A DNA stretch of 64,000 nucleotides from Rhizophagus irregularis (GCF_026210795.1 NC_089456.1:1552501-1616500), one strand, 5' to 3'. Positions 35,311 to 47,590 are shown, numbered from the stretch's first letter. Program-made: numbers and translations. Notes: generated by a model from the letters alone, not told the origin.

Positions 35311-35613
35311 AGTTAATGTTAGCCCTATAAAAAAGTAGATACGTTTTTTATACCGAAAGATACATTTTATATACTGAGAGATACGTTTAGATACGTCTAT
35401 ATATATGCATTTAGAGATAAGGGAAAGTGCACAATTTCATGTCTTGCAAAATACGTTTTGTATACAGAGATGCTGAAAAAATGTATCATTTGAGATACGG
35501 AATTGTGCGTATCTCTAAACGTATCTAGGCGTATCTAGACGTATCTAGACGTATACAAAACGTATCTTTCAGTATAAAAAACTTATAGCATTAAAAAGAA
35601 AACATTAACATTG
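35311..35613. mobile_element. MITE of the GATACG family
   Basis: The left arm has AGTTAATGTT, CCCTATAAAAAAGTAGATACG and then several GATACGTTTAGATACGTCTA motifs. The right arm is its imperfect inverse (CGTATCTTTCAGTATAAAAAAC, TTATAGC, AACATTAACAT). The centre contains GATACGGAATTGTGCGTATC. It shares both ends and centre with the larger element at 18484-19917. Confidence 0.65.
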
Positions 35614-35944
35614 GCATTTCGTACCGAAAAAAAAAATGAAATGAACCTAACATAACACATACCTAGCCACCAGCCACCAGCTACCAGATCAAACCGCAAT
35701 ATTTATATGATATTTTCTTTTTGCTGAACAATGTGTGATAGGAAAAAAAAACTTTACAAATTAACACTGATCTTATTATTTTTGTAGAATAATACTTTAC
35801 CGATTTTTTATCTTATTATTAATATCATCTATTTTTTTTATTCTTTCTTTTCCTTTTTTTTTCTATTTTTTTTCCTTAGATTTGTTTCCTAGCTTTATTG
35901 GGTTAAATCAGGCTGCGGATTCCAGTGTTCGTAGTGCGTGCAAT

Positions 35945-37031
35945 TAGTGCCTCGACCCGTATCCGGATCAATCCGGATTGATCCGGATTTTTTTTTTTCG
36001 GATATCCGGATTTTCACGGTTTTCATCCGGATTATAAACCGGATGAAAAATATCCGGTTTGACCCGGAATCCGGATGAAATTTTTATTATTTTTTTTTTA
36101 TTAATAATAATTTTGCTGATCCATAAAGATCTATATCTAAATGATATTATGGCTAATTATTTTTGCGCCTAATACCAATTTTTTTATTAAAATTTATTAA
36201 ATTTATATTTGTCATATTAAACTTTTTAATATAGTAAGTTTAAGAAGATTTTTCAATTATAATTTATTTATTGAAGTTTGTATCAGATTTGTTTATTTAA
36301 ATTTATACATTAACAAATAACAAATAATTTTAGATTTCACATTCAAACATTCAAAAGAAAAAAAACTTTATATTATTTTTGTTACAACAAAATAATAATT
36401 ATTGTTTTAAATGAAAAATTGTTCAATATTATAAATTTATATAATTATAACAACTTTTTTTAAAAATTAAAACTAGTGTTATATAATTTGATTCAAATGA
36501 TTCTTTAATTTTTGAAAGAAGAAACAAATCCTTAAAAAATTGCCTTACTAACCCAACACATCTATTTATAGTAATCTTTAGCTGTATATAAAAATATCTT
36601 GTTTAAAATTTCATAATTAGTTAATTTACAAAGAAATGTTAAACAATAGTCTGAGACAATGCTGAAATAATATGAAATTGTTTTAAAGAAAAGTATTTAA
36701 TGAAATTGGAATTATGTAAATTTCGTGGTCTTAGATAATTTTGGCCAAATTTGTAATTCTGGCCGAAATTAACATCACGTGACACCGATAGCCACCGGGC
36801 AAAAAATTTTTTATCGGCTGGCATGAAAATTTAATGTTACACAATTTGTAATTCTGGCCGGCGTTAGTAATTCTGGCCAGAATTATTGCCGATCATTTGT
36901 AAATCCAATCCGGTTTCCGGTTTCTATCCGGATTATCTGATCCGGATTCAAAATCCGGGTCAATCCGGATATAATCCGGATTTTTTTTTTGTGTAATCCG
37001 GATGACGGTTTTCATCCGGGTCGAAGCACTA
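35945..37031. mobile_element. Non-autonomous hAT element with ATCCGGAT subterminal repeats
   Basis: The ends are TAGTGCCTCGACCCG and, inverted, TAGTGCTTCGACCCG. The insertion is flanked by the 8-bp duplication CGTGCAAT (35937-35944 and 37032-37039), diagnostic of hAT. ATCCGGAT motifs cluster in the first 140 and last 140 bp. The 1,087-bp interior is AT-rich with no transposase. At 36720-36890 it holds several TAATTCTGGCC motifs in both orientations, perhaps a second nested MITE. Confidence 0.88.
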
Positions 37032-37109
37032 CGTGCAATACAAACTTTTGTGATGATCACCTGAGGAAAACCAAGATTTTTCTTACAGTAAGTGTAGTAA
37101 GTGTGATAG

Positions 37110-37249
37110 CCCTGTTCAATTCCGGTCGGTCGCATTTTTTGGTCGGGGTTTTGTTGATTTGTCTGATTTTGTGTAACACATGAAATATCCGACCTTTTTA
37201 CCCATATTGTGTATGGCCGAAAAATGCAACCTACCGGAATTGAAAAGGG
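37110..37249. mobile_element. 140-bp MITE
   Basis: CCCTGTTCAATTCCGGTCGG with GCATTTTTTGG at the left is matched inverted by GCATTTTTCGG and CCCTTTTCAATTCCGGTAGG at the right. This gives a long imperfect inverted repeat of about 38 bp per arm. The target duplication is unclear. Confidence 0.75.
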
Positions 37250-37630
37250 TTATTATTATTATTAAAAATTTCAGTGAAGTAACAATTATAAAGAATTAAA
37301 TATATTACGTTATGATAGAAGAAAATTAAGTTTTTTTTGATTATCATAATTATTATTATGCGAGCTGTACAAAAACGTACAAAACTGCACCGAATGCTTT
37401 ACAATTACGTTGCCTTCTGGTTTCCTAAGACCGGAAAATTTTTTTCGGAACTGGGATTTTATTTCTTTTAGCTTATCAAAAGTTTTTTTTTTTAATAGAT
37501 TTATTCCCTTTTGGTTTTTTTTTTGAGCCAGAATTTTTTTTGAAAAAATTTATTTCTTTCTTTTCGGTTCTTTTGAATCAAAATAGTTTTTTTAAAAAAA
37601 TTTATTTTTTTTTTGAACCGGAATTATATA

Positions 37631-37816
37631 CAGTTCACCCTCGCTATAGTGAAGCTCATGGGCTGAAGGTTAAGATTCACTATAGTAAGGGATTCACTAT
37701 AGCGAAGGTGAACTGTATTAAGAATTATTATTTATATAGAAAATCCGTACCTGAGCTTTTCTTTACTATAGCAAATTATTCACTATATAAAAATTCACTA
37801 TAGCGAGGGTGAACTG
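37631..37816. mobile_element. Tc1/mariner-type MITE with TA duplication, composite
   Basis: A perfect 23-bp inverted repeat (CAGTTCACCCTCGCTATAG + TGAA) bounds 186 bp, with TA on each side (37629-37630 and 37817-37818). A third copy of the end, AGCGAAGGTGAACTG followed by TA, lies inside at 37700-37717. An 85-bp MITE (37631-37715) therefore seems to have been extended or hit by a second copy. Confidence 0.88.
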
Positions 37817-37818
37817 TA

Positions 37819-38447
37819 ATCATTTTTATTTAAATTTTATTTATTTTTTACAAATTTTTATTATCTTTTCAGTTTTGTTAACTGAATTATTTTTTTTAGA
37901 TTCTTTTTTTTTTTTTTTAATTAAAAAATATTCATTTTTATTTTTCAAAACGTCCTTTTCTTTTTTTTATTTTTTTTTCTGGTTCTTCGGAACCAGATTT
38001 TTATTTATTTATTTTTTTTATTTTTTTTTGTATTTTTCTTTAAGATCAGAAGATTTGGATCAGTTTCAATTCATTAGGTTTAGCATGATGCTGGGCACTA
38101 TGGTAGGCACTGGTTTAATTTCACCGTTTATGATGACTAATCAATATTGATTTCCAGCACCCGCCATATTTAACGTTTACCTGTTATTAATAAGTTTTAA
38201 TTATAAAATGATTTCATATTTAATATTTTTATTATGTATTAAGAAAAAAAAAAGATCGACCGGTTAAGTTCTGTCAAAGTTATTCGAGATATTTTTTATT
38301 ATAAAAAAAGCGCATTTTTTTTTTACTTTATTTATTTATTTATTTATTTTTTGTTATTAAACGCACGTAAATAATTGTATACTAAATTTATTATATAATA
38401 ATAACACATAATAAAATAAAATAAAATTGTCTTGTTATATAATAACT
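37819..38447. other. T-rich intergenic DNA
   Basis: Long T-runs produce an open but meaningless Phe-rich frame at 37809-38150. No gene is supported. The last part is the 3' flank of the acyltransferase gene on the minus strand. Confidence 0.5.
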
Positions 38448-39842
38448 TTATAAATTGTTAATAAAACGTTGAATATAAACTGTTGTAAAAGTTGGAATCG
38501 AGGAAACTTTATAATTTCTTAATGAAGGTTCAATAAATGCAGGGAAAACTAATAAATTTATAACTAATAATAAACCCCATTTTAAAAATCTTTTAACCAT
38601 TGTAATCTCATTCTTCTTTTCATAACCAAATATAACTTCCCATAATATAAATATTACACCATGAATCATAAAGAAAAATGTTTGTTCACCTGTCCAAATA
38701 TTATAATTCCCAATAATAAGATATTCATGTAATAAAGAACTAATAGCAAAAGCACCTAATACTCCCATCATATTTGCAATTTTTCTTGGAACAAATGGAA
38801 TTAATAAATTCCTAACTGGTAAAAAGCCAAGTTCCTTAAAAGTTTCATTAAGGAATAATTGCCAACGAGTAGACCAAAAATCACGAGGACTTGATGCCAT
38901 CCATGGTTCACTAAATAAAGATTTTGTATTGAATATAAAAGATATCATCCATTCTTTTAAAGAAACATATTCTGTAGGGGTGAGAAGACCATATTGAATT
39001 AAAATGGGTTTGTATTGATTTTTTTCTGAAGTGGAATGAAAAAATAAACGAAATATGATTGCAATAATGAAACCAAAGACATGATAATTTATTGAAAACC
39101 GTAAATACACGATTGCAAAAAAATGCAACATATGTAAAATTGAAGGTATTGTAATAGGAGTAATTCCTTTTGTAAAAAATTCTAATAAACGAACTTGAAA
39201 AACTTTTTCTGGAATTTCTGTTGCCCATTTGGTTGAAATTATGTAAGTAGAAGATGTAAATTCTAATATTAACCATTTCGCGAGTATGATTATTAAACAT
39301 TTGAATAATTTTTTGTTAATTTGTGAGGTTGTGGGTGATTTAATAATTAAGGATTTCTCTTTTTCATTTGAATTTTCCGAATTTGGAGGAATTATATAAG
39401 AATCAAGCCGCCAATTAAATATTGACCAAAGGTACGATTTAAATTCTTTTAAATTCTTTGAATTATTGTATGTCCTATGGAATTTTAAGAATAAGAACAT
39501 TTTTATTCCATAATTTAAAGCAATAATTACAAATATATTGTGAAGTGGAAGTTTCTTCCCACGATAAATTAACGGAATTGATACAAATAAAAGTGCAAGA
39601 GATAATAATACGTAAAAACGTTTCTTTGTTCGAATTGGTTCAAATGTAAGTGATATGAATAATAACATTGGAGTGAAAAATATTGAAGAATAAACTGAAT
39701 TGGGTAATTCAGGGGGGAATTTTTGCCATGTTGATAAAGGTGAATTGATGATAAAATTTAATGTATGAGCAATAGTTATTGATAATGGTATATAAACCAG
39801 ATTGGATTTTGCGAAAATGTTAAATTGAGAAGTTGATGACAT
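38448..39842 (-). CDS. Membrane O-acyltransferase, wax-synthase-like
   Basis: A single-exon gene of 464 aa with about eight to nine hydrophobic membrane segments. The signature SPRDFWSTRWQLFLNETFKE at about residues 315-334 is the RDFW...RW motif of wax-synthase-type MBOAT enzymes. It is followed by GVLGAFAISSLLHEYLI (about residues 360-376), which carries the presumed catalytic His. Such enzymes transfer a fatty acyl group from acyl-CoA to an alcohol, forming wax or sterol esters in the ER membrane. Plausible substrates are long-chain alcohols or sterols, but this cannot be read from sequence. It is divergently arranged with a cytochrome P450 1.2 kb away. Confidence 0.85.
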   Translation of the reverse strand: MSSTSQFNIFAKSNLVYIPLSITIAHTLNFIINSPLSTWQKFPPELPNSVYSSIFFTPMLLFISLTFEPIRTKKRFYVLLSLALLFVSIPLIYRGKKLPLHNIFVIIALNYGIKMFLFLKFHRTYNNSKNLKEFKSYLWSIFNWRLDSYIIPPNSENSNEKEKSLIIKSPTTSQINKKLFKCLIIILAKWLILEFTSSTYIISTKWATEIPEKVFQVRLLEFFTKGITPITIPSILHMLHFFAIVYLRFSINYHVFGFIIAIIFRLFFHSTSEKNQYKPILIQYGLLTPTEYVSLKEWMISFIFNTKSLFSEPWMASSPRDFWSTRWQLFLNETFKELGFLPVRNLLIPFVPRKIANMMGVLGAFAISSLLHEYLIIGNYNIWTGEQTFFFMIHGVIFILWEVIFGYEKKNEITMVKRFLKWGLLLVINLLVFPAFIEPSLRNYKVSSIPTFTTVYIQRFINNL

Positions 39843-41084
39843 TTTGAGTGTAGTGTCTATGTGTGTAGTCTATGACTTAATGAAGTGTTAAAAAATAATG
39901 CAATATATATGATATGTGAAATATGCCGATATGTGAAATATGAAATATGCCGATATGTTCTATGTAATATTTACGAAAAAAATGATAAAAATGCAAAATA
40001 TCTATAAAGGTAATGTGTATATTGAGAATTTAAACCTTTTATATGAATCTATTTTTTTTAATCGCTTGTTGAAAAAAATTTTTTGAATTTCATCGTTCTA
40101 TATATACTTATTTTCTCGGAGTATTTTTTTTTTTTTTAACATTTTCTCGGAGTATTAAGAATCTACTTTATGATGATGTGATTACATGTGGCTGAGAAAG
40201 CTTACTAAATAGGGTTAAGAAGTAAAAATAGAATTGTGCTGTGCAACTTGGCGAAATGGTGTAACTATTCTTAGAATCAGAAGAAAATTCCAACAATTGA
40301 ATTTATTTAGAAGTTGATTAAACTTTTAGTACATTATGTTTGACGATCTTTGCATTTATTGTAGAATGAAAATATGATTATAATCATATAAATTATTATC
40401 CGTTATATCTCTATTGTGTTCATTCGGCTTTTAATGTTGCAGAAATCTCAATTGTTTCGAACTTTCGGTTAACGTAAATTTAGAATTTCTTTTAGATTAT
40501 TAATAGAAACTTCCGTTGCAAGAACAATAATTTTTTTTTTTTTTACGCTACAATAAAGATAAGTTGAATTTACGTAAACAATATAGAATGAACCTCGTTA
40601 TAGTGATATCATTATTCTAATCATTTTCATTCATAAATAACAAAAAAAAAATTCTATCTAAAATGTATTGTTCATTGATACTTAAATGTTTCATGATTGA
40701 ATAAATCAAATAAATCAAGAATTTATTTACTGCATTTGACTTAATTTATTAATCCTTATTATAAATAAAGATAAAATAAGTATATTTAAATATGTGTTAT
40801 ATGAACGTAATTATAATACTAGTCACGTTGGGTGGTCTCGTATTATGATCATCAATTAAATGTGATATCAAATTCGGAAATTTTTTGTCTTTTATTAAAA
40901 AAACAAGATCTGATTGCATATGCAATTATTGTGATTGTGTAAATGGCTAACATTTTTTTTCTTTTGTTCAATTAACATCGGAATATTTTAACATCACGGG
41001 TAAATAATGCCGAAAGCCGGGTTCGTTTCATTTATAAATAACACCAAATTTTTCAAAAAAAAAAAAAAAAAAAAAAAACGAAAA
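39843..41084. other. Divergent intergenic region between acyltransferase and P450
   Basis: AT-rich, 1.24 kb, with no gene. Near 40590-40610 GAATGAACCTCGTTATAGTG resembles a decayed mariner-type end like that of the MITE at 37631. A 24-base A-run lies just before the P450 start. An in-frame upstream ATG at 41007 exists, but the one at 41085 gives a proper membrane anchor. Confidence 0.4.
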
Positions 41085-43121
41085 ATGCTTAATTTATCTT
41101 CTCTAGTTGGTTTTCTTGTGTTAGGATTTATAGGATGGGTCACTTATAAATTATTTATTGGGCCATTTTATATTTCCCCTTTGAGAAAAATTCCTGGCCC
41201 ACCACCTGAAAGCATAATTTTTGGAAATTTTAAATCGGTTTTGACTAAAGAGGTATAAATATTGTCTATATTTTTGTTTAGTATTTTTATCAACTCATAT
41301 ACTATCTTTTATATGTGTATATATATATATATAGGAACCATTTCTTAAGTGGATACAAAAATATGGGAATATTGTAAAAGTAAATGGAATATTTAATCGA
41401 CAAACTATTGTTGTCGCAGATACAAAAATAATTCAAGATATCACATTAAATCATGTTTATGATTATATTAAACCTCCTGAAATGTTGAATGATTTTGTTT
41501 TAATTCTCGGTAGAGGACTTGTACTTGCGGAAGGTGAAGAACATAAAAGACAGAGAAAAATGATGAATCCAGCTTTTTCTCATAATAACATCAAAGTAAT
41601 TATATTTATGAATATTTTTTAAAATTAATAATTAAATTACATTAATAAAACATATTTATTTATTTCAATCTAGGAAATGGTTCCAACATTTATTCGAGTG
41701 GCTTCTACCTTAAAAGAGTTAATAGAAGATAAAATAAACAAAGGAGAATCTGAAATCAATCTTACACCATATATATCAAAGGCTACCCTTGATGTTATTG
41801 GCTTAGTTGGTGAGAAAAATATGTGCTTTTTATGTTGAAATTCACGAATTTTGGCTACAATTACGATGCCATACTTATATAATTCCATTTATTTATTTAT
41901 TTAGGATTTAATTACGAATTTAATTCGTTAACATCTTCAAACGAATTGGCGGATGCTTATGCTTCTCTTTTTAGTAATGCCACAAATCCTGTCGCACGTT
42001 TTTTCATCAGTGTATTATCAAGCTATATCCCAATTGTTAGAAACATTCCGATAGATATAAATCGAAGATTTAAAAATGCGTGTGTAGTTATCAACCGGGA
42101 ATCAAAGAAATTGATGGAAGAAAAAAATAATGAAGCGAAAAATGGAGAATTGAAAAGTAAGGATCTATTATCCTTGTTAATTAATATTAATAAAACATTA
42201 CCTATTGAAGAGAAATTGACTGATGAAGAATTACAAAATCAGGTAATATTTGAAAAATATAATTATTAGTATTTATTCATTTTTTTTTCTGAAAACATTC
42301 ATTATTTTGTTTTAATTATATATTATTACTGCAGATTATTACATTTCTATTTGCAGGACATGAAACCACGAGTTCTACAACTATGTGGGCTTTGTATTTA
42401 CTTGCAAAATATCCACATGAGCAAGATTTATTGCGTGAAGAACTAGTTAAAGCTTTTCCTGATAAATCAAAATTCAATCCCTCATTTGATGAAATTAATT
42501 CTTTGGAATATTTGAATTGCATAGTTAAAGAAACTTTAAGAACACATTCTCCTGGTATAAATTTTTTTTTTTTTTTTTTTTACAAATCAATACATTTATA
42601 AATCATTTTATTAACACAAAATAATTTTTATTTTAGCACCAATGATTAGTCGAGCTAATGTTGAAGATAAAATTATTGGAGGATATTTAATTCCAAAGGT
42701 ATATATATTTGTAAATCTTTTTTATTATATATATTTTGCTAAAGTTTTTCTATTTCTCAAATTTAATCATATTTTATTGTTATTTAAAAAATAGAATACT
42801 ACAATAATGATAGCTATTTCAGCACTTCATAAATCAACTGAAATCTGGGGCCCAACAGCAAATGAATTTGATCCAAAAAGGTGGTTAAATCCTTTATATA
42901 CTAAAAATGTGACAAATTATAATTATTTACCTTTCATCACTGGTACAAGATCTTGTATAGGCAATAAATTAGCTTTAGCTGAATTTAAGATATTGTTAAG
43001 CACGTTAATTAGGAATTTTGTTTTTCAACCAATTGAAGGATTTAAATTTAAAGAACAAAGTCTTATGAGTAATAAGCCTAGTCCATATCTTGGATTAGTT
43101 GTTACTAAAGTTGAAGGTTAA
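41085..43121 (+). CDS. Cytochrome P450 monooxygenase, seven exons, complete
   Basis: Exons: 41085-41252, 41335-41595, 41674-41809, 41905-42242, 42335-42554, 42637-42698, 42795-43121. The total is 1,512 nt, 503 aa, the usual P450 length. An N-terminal membrane anchor (LVGFLVLGFIGWVTYKLFI) is followed by the proline hinge KIPGPPPES. Further on come the I-helix oxygen-binding motif FAGHETTSSTT, the K-helix ExxR in KETLR, the FDPKRW region, and the heme loop FITGTRSCIGNKLALAEFK with its axial Cys. It is most likely an ER-bound, CYP4-like enzyme that hydroxylates a hydrophobic substrate using a P450 reductase. The substrate is unknown. All introns are GT/AG, and every functional motif is intact. 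Confidence 0.92.
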
Positions 43122-44100
43122 CGGAACTTAATTTTTATTTAAATTTTTATATCACCTTTATTATCATATTTTAACGTTTATTTTTATTCATTGTATACAA
43201 TTAGTTTAAGATTTGATGTATGTAACTTACTTAAATAAAATCATGTTTGATTATTTTCACAAGATAGTTGACTTTAATGCAAATCATGCCAAATAGAAAA
43301 CAGCCTTTTTAACAAGCTATTTAATTATTATGTCTCGAATATTTGACGATGAAAAATTAGTCTACATTCATATTTGTTAAAATTTTTTTTTGATTCGTTT
43401 GAATTATAACTTCACATCAAAAGCGATAACTAAGGATAGAATTGTTATTTTATCCCGACTTCAAAATTCCCATGTTTGCAATCGAGCAACCCAAATTTCA
43501 GTTAATATCTTCGAACTAATGAAAGCAGCTATTAAAAAGCAACATTGACGGCAAAATATCGTAAACTTTTCTCCATGCTCTTCAAACAATGTCAACATAT
43601 AGACCATCTCTAAAATGTAAGTGGCATCAAACAGAGTGACATAGGTAGGTCATGAGTCGATTTAAATCATTGAAATGAATATAAAATTGTTAAATTTAAG
43701 GGAAAACACAGGAAATAAATATCAAGCAATAAACATAAAGCAAGAAAATAATGCTAATTTAAAATATCGGAATTAAAATTTTTTTTACTTATTAAATTAG
43801 ATTTCAGCTATCTAACGAAATTATATTTCATTAATTTATGTTTTGCGCAATTACAAGATAGACTAGTTTTAATTAATTTATATAACTTTTGTCTGCAAAT
43901 TTCTTGATTTATGTAGAATTGATAACCAGAATACTTATCCTATCAATGTTGAGTCTAAACTCATCGACAATCATTTTACCGACAGGTAGATTATACCGAT
44001 AATCAAATTAATACCGGCAAATAGTATATTTATTTATTTATTTATTTTTTGTAAATGGGAATTATTTTTTTTTCTCCATGGGAAAATCTTAACAAGCAAT
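43122..44100. other. Intergenic, no gene seen
   Basis: AT-rich, stop-dense sequence after the P450. No repeat structure or open frame of note. Confidence 0.4.
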
Positions 44101-44108
44101 ATAAAACA

Positions 44109-44309
44109 AGGACCCAGAAATATATATAAAAGGGTCAGGTTTGAGTTTGCGTATTTTGTAACTAAAAAAAAATCATGAAAATCTTTCCTTTTTTAGATAA
44201 TTTATGATAATGCCAGTCAGAAATTATTCCGGCCCTGAAAAAATGCGTACAGCTCATAGTAAAAAATTTTTTTCATCACCTGACCCCTATATATATATTT
44301 CTGGGTCCT
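44109..44309. mobile_element. 201-bp hAT MITE with 8-bp duplication
   Basis: Inverted ends AGGACCCAGAAATATATA ... TATATATTTCTGGGTCCT extend, with a few mismatches, through GGGTCAGG on each side. The 8-bp duplication ATAAAACA lies at 44101-44108 and 44310-44317. Short, with inverted repeats and no coding capacity, it is a classic hAT-type MITE. Confidence 0.9.
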
Positions 44310-44317
44310 ATAAAACA

Positions 44318-46313
44318 TATGACAAATTGATAATTGTCAATTAAGAATCAAATTACACGTACACTAATCCAATAAATTTTGATAATCAAAATGTATTAAT
44401 CACAAATTTTCATACCAAATCTACTCTGGTCACATATTTGTTTTTTCATTTAACATTAGAGGTTTGTCAAAAAGATCCCAAGATTTAAAATTCAATAACT
44501 TTGCATATATAGGATTTTTTTTTAAAAAAATATTAAAAATTTAAAGAATACACAAGAACTTAAAAAACAACATAACATCTCGCTTTTTCGAAAAATACTA
44601 AAGAAAAAAATTTTTTCTTATAGAAATATATTCAAGAGTAAATACTTTATTATTGTCAAAAACTTTGAAATACTTTTTTTATTGGAAGAAGCATTCTGTT
44701 ACATGTAAAATGTAATTGTTTGGGATACTTTTGCGGAATTTTGAAAGTAAATAAAATAATGAAAAGAATTCTGATTTATTAAAGTGGAGAATTACATCAT
44801 TAATAAGAAACATGGAAAATTTATCCCATGACGATCACGAAATAGTAGACTAATTTCTTTATACAGGAATTTTATTATTTTTATTTTTTAAAAAAAAGTT
44901 AGATAATTGAATAAATATCTGTAAATTATAAAATAAAGTTTAGTAAATTTTATTACTTTACATTTTATACAAGAAATTTGAGCATTTCTGTCAGCTTAAA
45001 ATGAATGCCAAATAATCAACTCAAAATAATTATTTCAAAAGGAACTTAGCAAAAAGTAGAATTATTTGAAATTTCAGTACATTCTCAAATTATTAATCCC
45101 AGCATCTGCTTAACGTTGGCTATATCTTACGTTTAATAAATATTTAGTCAACCTCGAAAACTTTAAGAGTTATTAATTTTTTTGATTATTTAAAGTGAAT
45201 CAATAATGATTATCATAAATAGAGTATGACTTGAATGTACGCTTAACGCCTTAACGCGTTATAATAATGATGTTTTATAATTCACTATGAATCATAAGAA
45301 ATTCTCAAATTTTTATTATTATATTTTAGAATCCAATAACATTGTTTAATTATCTTGAAATTACTAATTTTTTTTCTTCTTTGGTCTATCTCTCTCAAGA
45401 AATCTTTCCAACTCTTAATGCTTTTGATCCCATTGTAGATTTAACACTTTAGGCAATTTGCAATTTCAATTATTTTAATTCCAGAATAAAATTTTATGGA
45501 AAATTCTTTTATGTTCTATGCTTTAATTCATGACATATTATCACCGTTTTCAATTTAGTGTGACCCCCCTAATTGTTGTAATCAGACGTAAATCTAATTT
45601 GATTTCCCCCGATTTCCTCCATTTTTTTTCAAATTGTTTCTAATAAAAGTTTCTTGTAAGTCCAATTCTCACAAATTTCCCATGATTTTAAAAGCTTTTT
45701 ATGACAAACTATACATTTGTAAGATTATATATTTACCAGTAAGAGCTGATTTTCAAGTTATAAAGTTTTGCAAATTTCCTTCAATTTTCTTTTTATACAA
45801 AAGTTGTCTTAAAAGTTATACTCACTCAATATTACTTTTATTTAATTATATCAATAGGTTTAAATAAACTATACATTTCACATAATTTATGCTTTAATAA
45901 TATTATGTATATTTAAATGGTTATAACTATGTATAGTCATGTTAAATTAAGATAATTTTAAAGTATTAGGACAAGCTTTGTTTGTTATTTTAGAATATTA
46001 AAATATTTTAATTGAATCACAGGAAACAGTTATTTTTTCGATCGAAATTAACCACGTGATACAGCTAATTTTATTGGCTATGTAACAATAGTTAAAAATA
46101 TGAAACTATGATGACATGATGAAAAGTCGAAACCGATTTATTGGATATCAAGCCAAGTCACACAATAAGTGATATGACAATTTATTTAATACATCATACT
46201 AGGCTTTGATCTGTCATAATTACAAAATTTATGGAATCACTGTATTTATATATACTTTCTCAGCTTACAATATTTTTTTTCTAAATTGTTAAATAAAAAA
46301 TTCCAAATACGAC
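44318..46313. other. Intergenic, no supported gene
   Basis: AT-rich. A 77-codon frame at 45634-45867 shows no motif and is not called. The last 250 bp lead into the Crinkler-like fossil and include a CACGTGA motif near 46053. Confidence 0.4.
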
Positions 46314-47153
46314 ATGGCTAATGACATTATTACCATTCCTTTGAGTGCAGTAGTAGTAAGTGGTTATTTTAGCTTAAAAAAATATAATCGGTATATTAAT
46401 ATATTATTTTTTACTTATTTTAGCTCTTAATCTCTATAATTTGAAGGTAAACTTGCAGAAAAAATACTACCTTCTTAACTATACTCCAATTTTTTATCTC
46501 GGACATTAAATTTTGGTATCCTATCCTTACCCTTGTTATTCTGAAGCTACAATTTTGCTTAGTTTGTTTCATACTATACGGTATAACTTCGCTAATTGTT
46601 AATGTTTTATAATCTAATCATATTATGTAATATTAAATAAGTAAATTCTTTATGCAGCTATTGTCCGGGACTAAATATTTACACATTATCTCAAGATTAT
46701 TGATATACACACATTTTAATTGTCCTTCACTGAAATTATCATTATGGGAGTACCTTTGGTAATGTATGATTATTAATAAACTTAAAGTTTATATATTTTA
46801 ATTAAATCTTTACGTTTCCTAGTTTTCATAAAGCATATGTTTCTTTATTAAATCAATAAAAATAAATACAGTATATTTGTTTGCTGGCCTTTGCATAGAT
46901 AATCGTGCCATGTTCCAGGTTGACTTTTTCAGAGAAGACGATAATATATTCCTCAAAGTTGGTAAAAGATTTACTTTTGCTGAAATAAAAGTTGGACACG
47001 TCGCGGAGATTATCTCTCATGAAGGAAAGTTTTAAGATTCTGACGTATTAAATCTTTGGAAAGTTGACGTTGATGAAAGTATGCTTAACCCTAATTCTAC
47101 TGAAGAGGATATGAAAAACCTTGGAGTAAACTACACAGATTTTGTTTTTGCAG
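46314..47153 (+). pseudogene. Crinkler (CRN)-type effector-family fossil, N-terminal region
   Basis: Remains include an initiating MANDIITIPLSAVVV and, after intron-like gaps, KVGKRFTFAEIKVGHVAEII, LNLWKVDVDES and STEEDMKNLGV. The LNLWKVD motif with the preceding helix is typical of the ubiquitin-like CRN N-terminus, a family common in Rhizophagus and oomycetes. The copy looks broken, and no C-terminal domain is recognisable. Confidence 0.55.
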
Positions 47154-47440
47154 TAAGCCGGAGGGTTATATTTTAAATGAATTGTGAATTTGTGATATTA
47201 ATAACAATATCATTAGAATTTATGATTATCAGTTACATGCAGATTAACATAATTGTTATTTTGATCGATTATCTCATATTATTATGTATTAGCATAATAA
47301 TGGATAGTAGCGGGAGTTTTAAATAAGTTTGTCAATATATAAATATAAATCAGATATGTTTTCACAATACTACTGCAACACCTTTTTAATAAATTTTGCA
47401 GTAATTTTTCTATCAATATAATACCTTTAAAGTACAGGGT
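47154..47440. other. AT-rich spacer
   Basis: Nothing recognisable between the Crinkler-like fossil and the helicase scrap. Confidence 0.3.
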
Positions 47441-47590
47441 CAGACATTAAACAAGTTGGACCACAGCCAGTATTCTCACATGGCCAACTATATGTTTCTT
47501 TGTCAAAGATTATATCAGATCAGTGTCCTTTCTCATCTCATTCCCATCAAAAGGACTGTCAAACCAAAAACATTATACAGTATATAATGA
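47441..47590 (+). pseudogene. Helitron-type helicase C-terminal fragment
   Basis: Translation gives QPVFSHGQLYVSLSK, matching the conserved PVFSHGQLYVALSR motif of Pif1-like helicases in Helitrons. It is followed, after a frame change, by a terminal IPIKRTVKPKTLYS-like segment. Only about 50 codons survive, and no Helitron ends were located. It is a scrap of a rolling-circle DNA transposon. Confidence 0.5.

Noticed and set aside
37809-38150. 113-codon Phe-rich frame as a membrane protein
   Set aside because: It arises from T-runs; no codon structure or motif.
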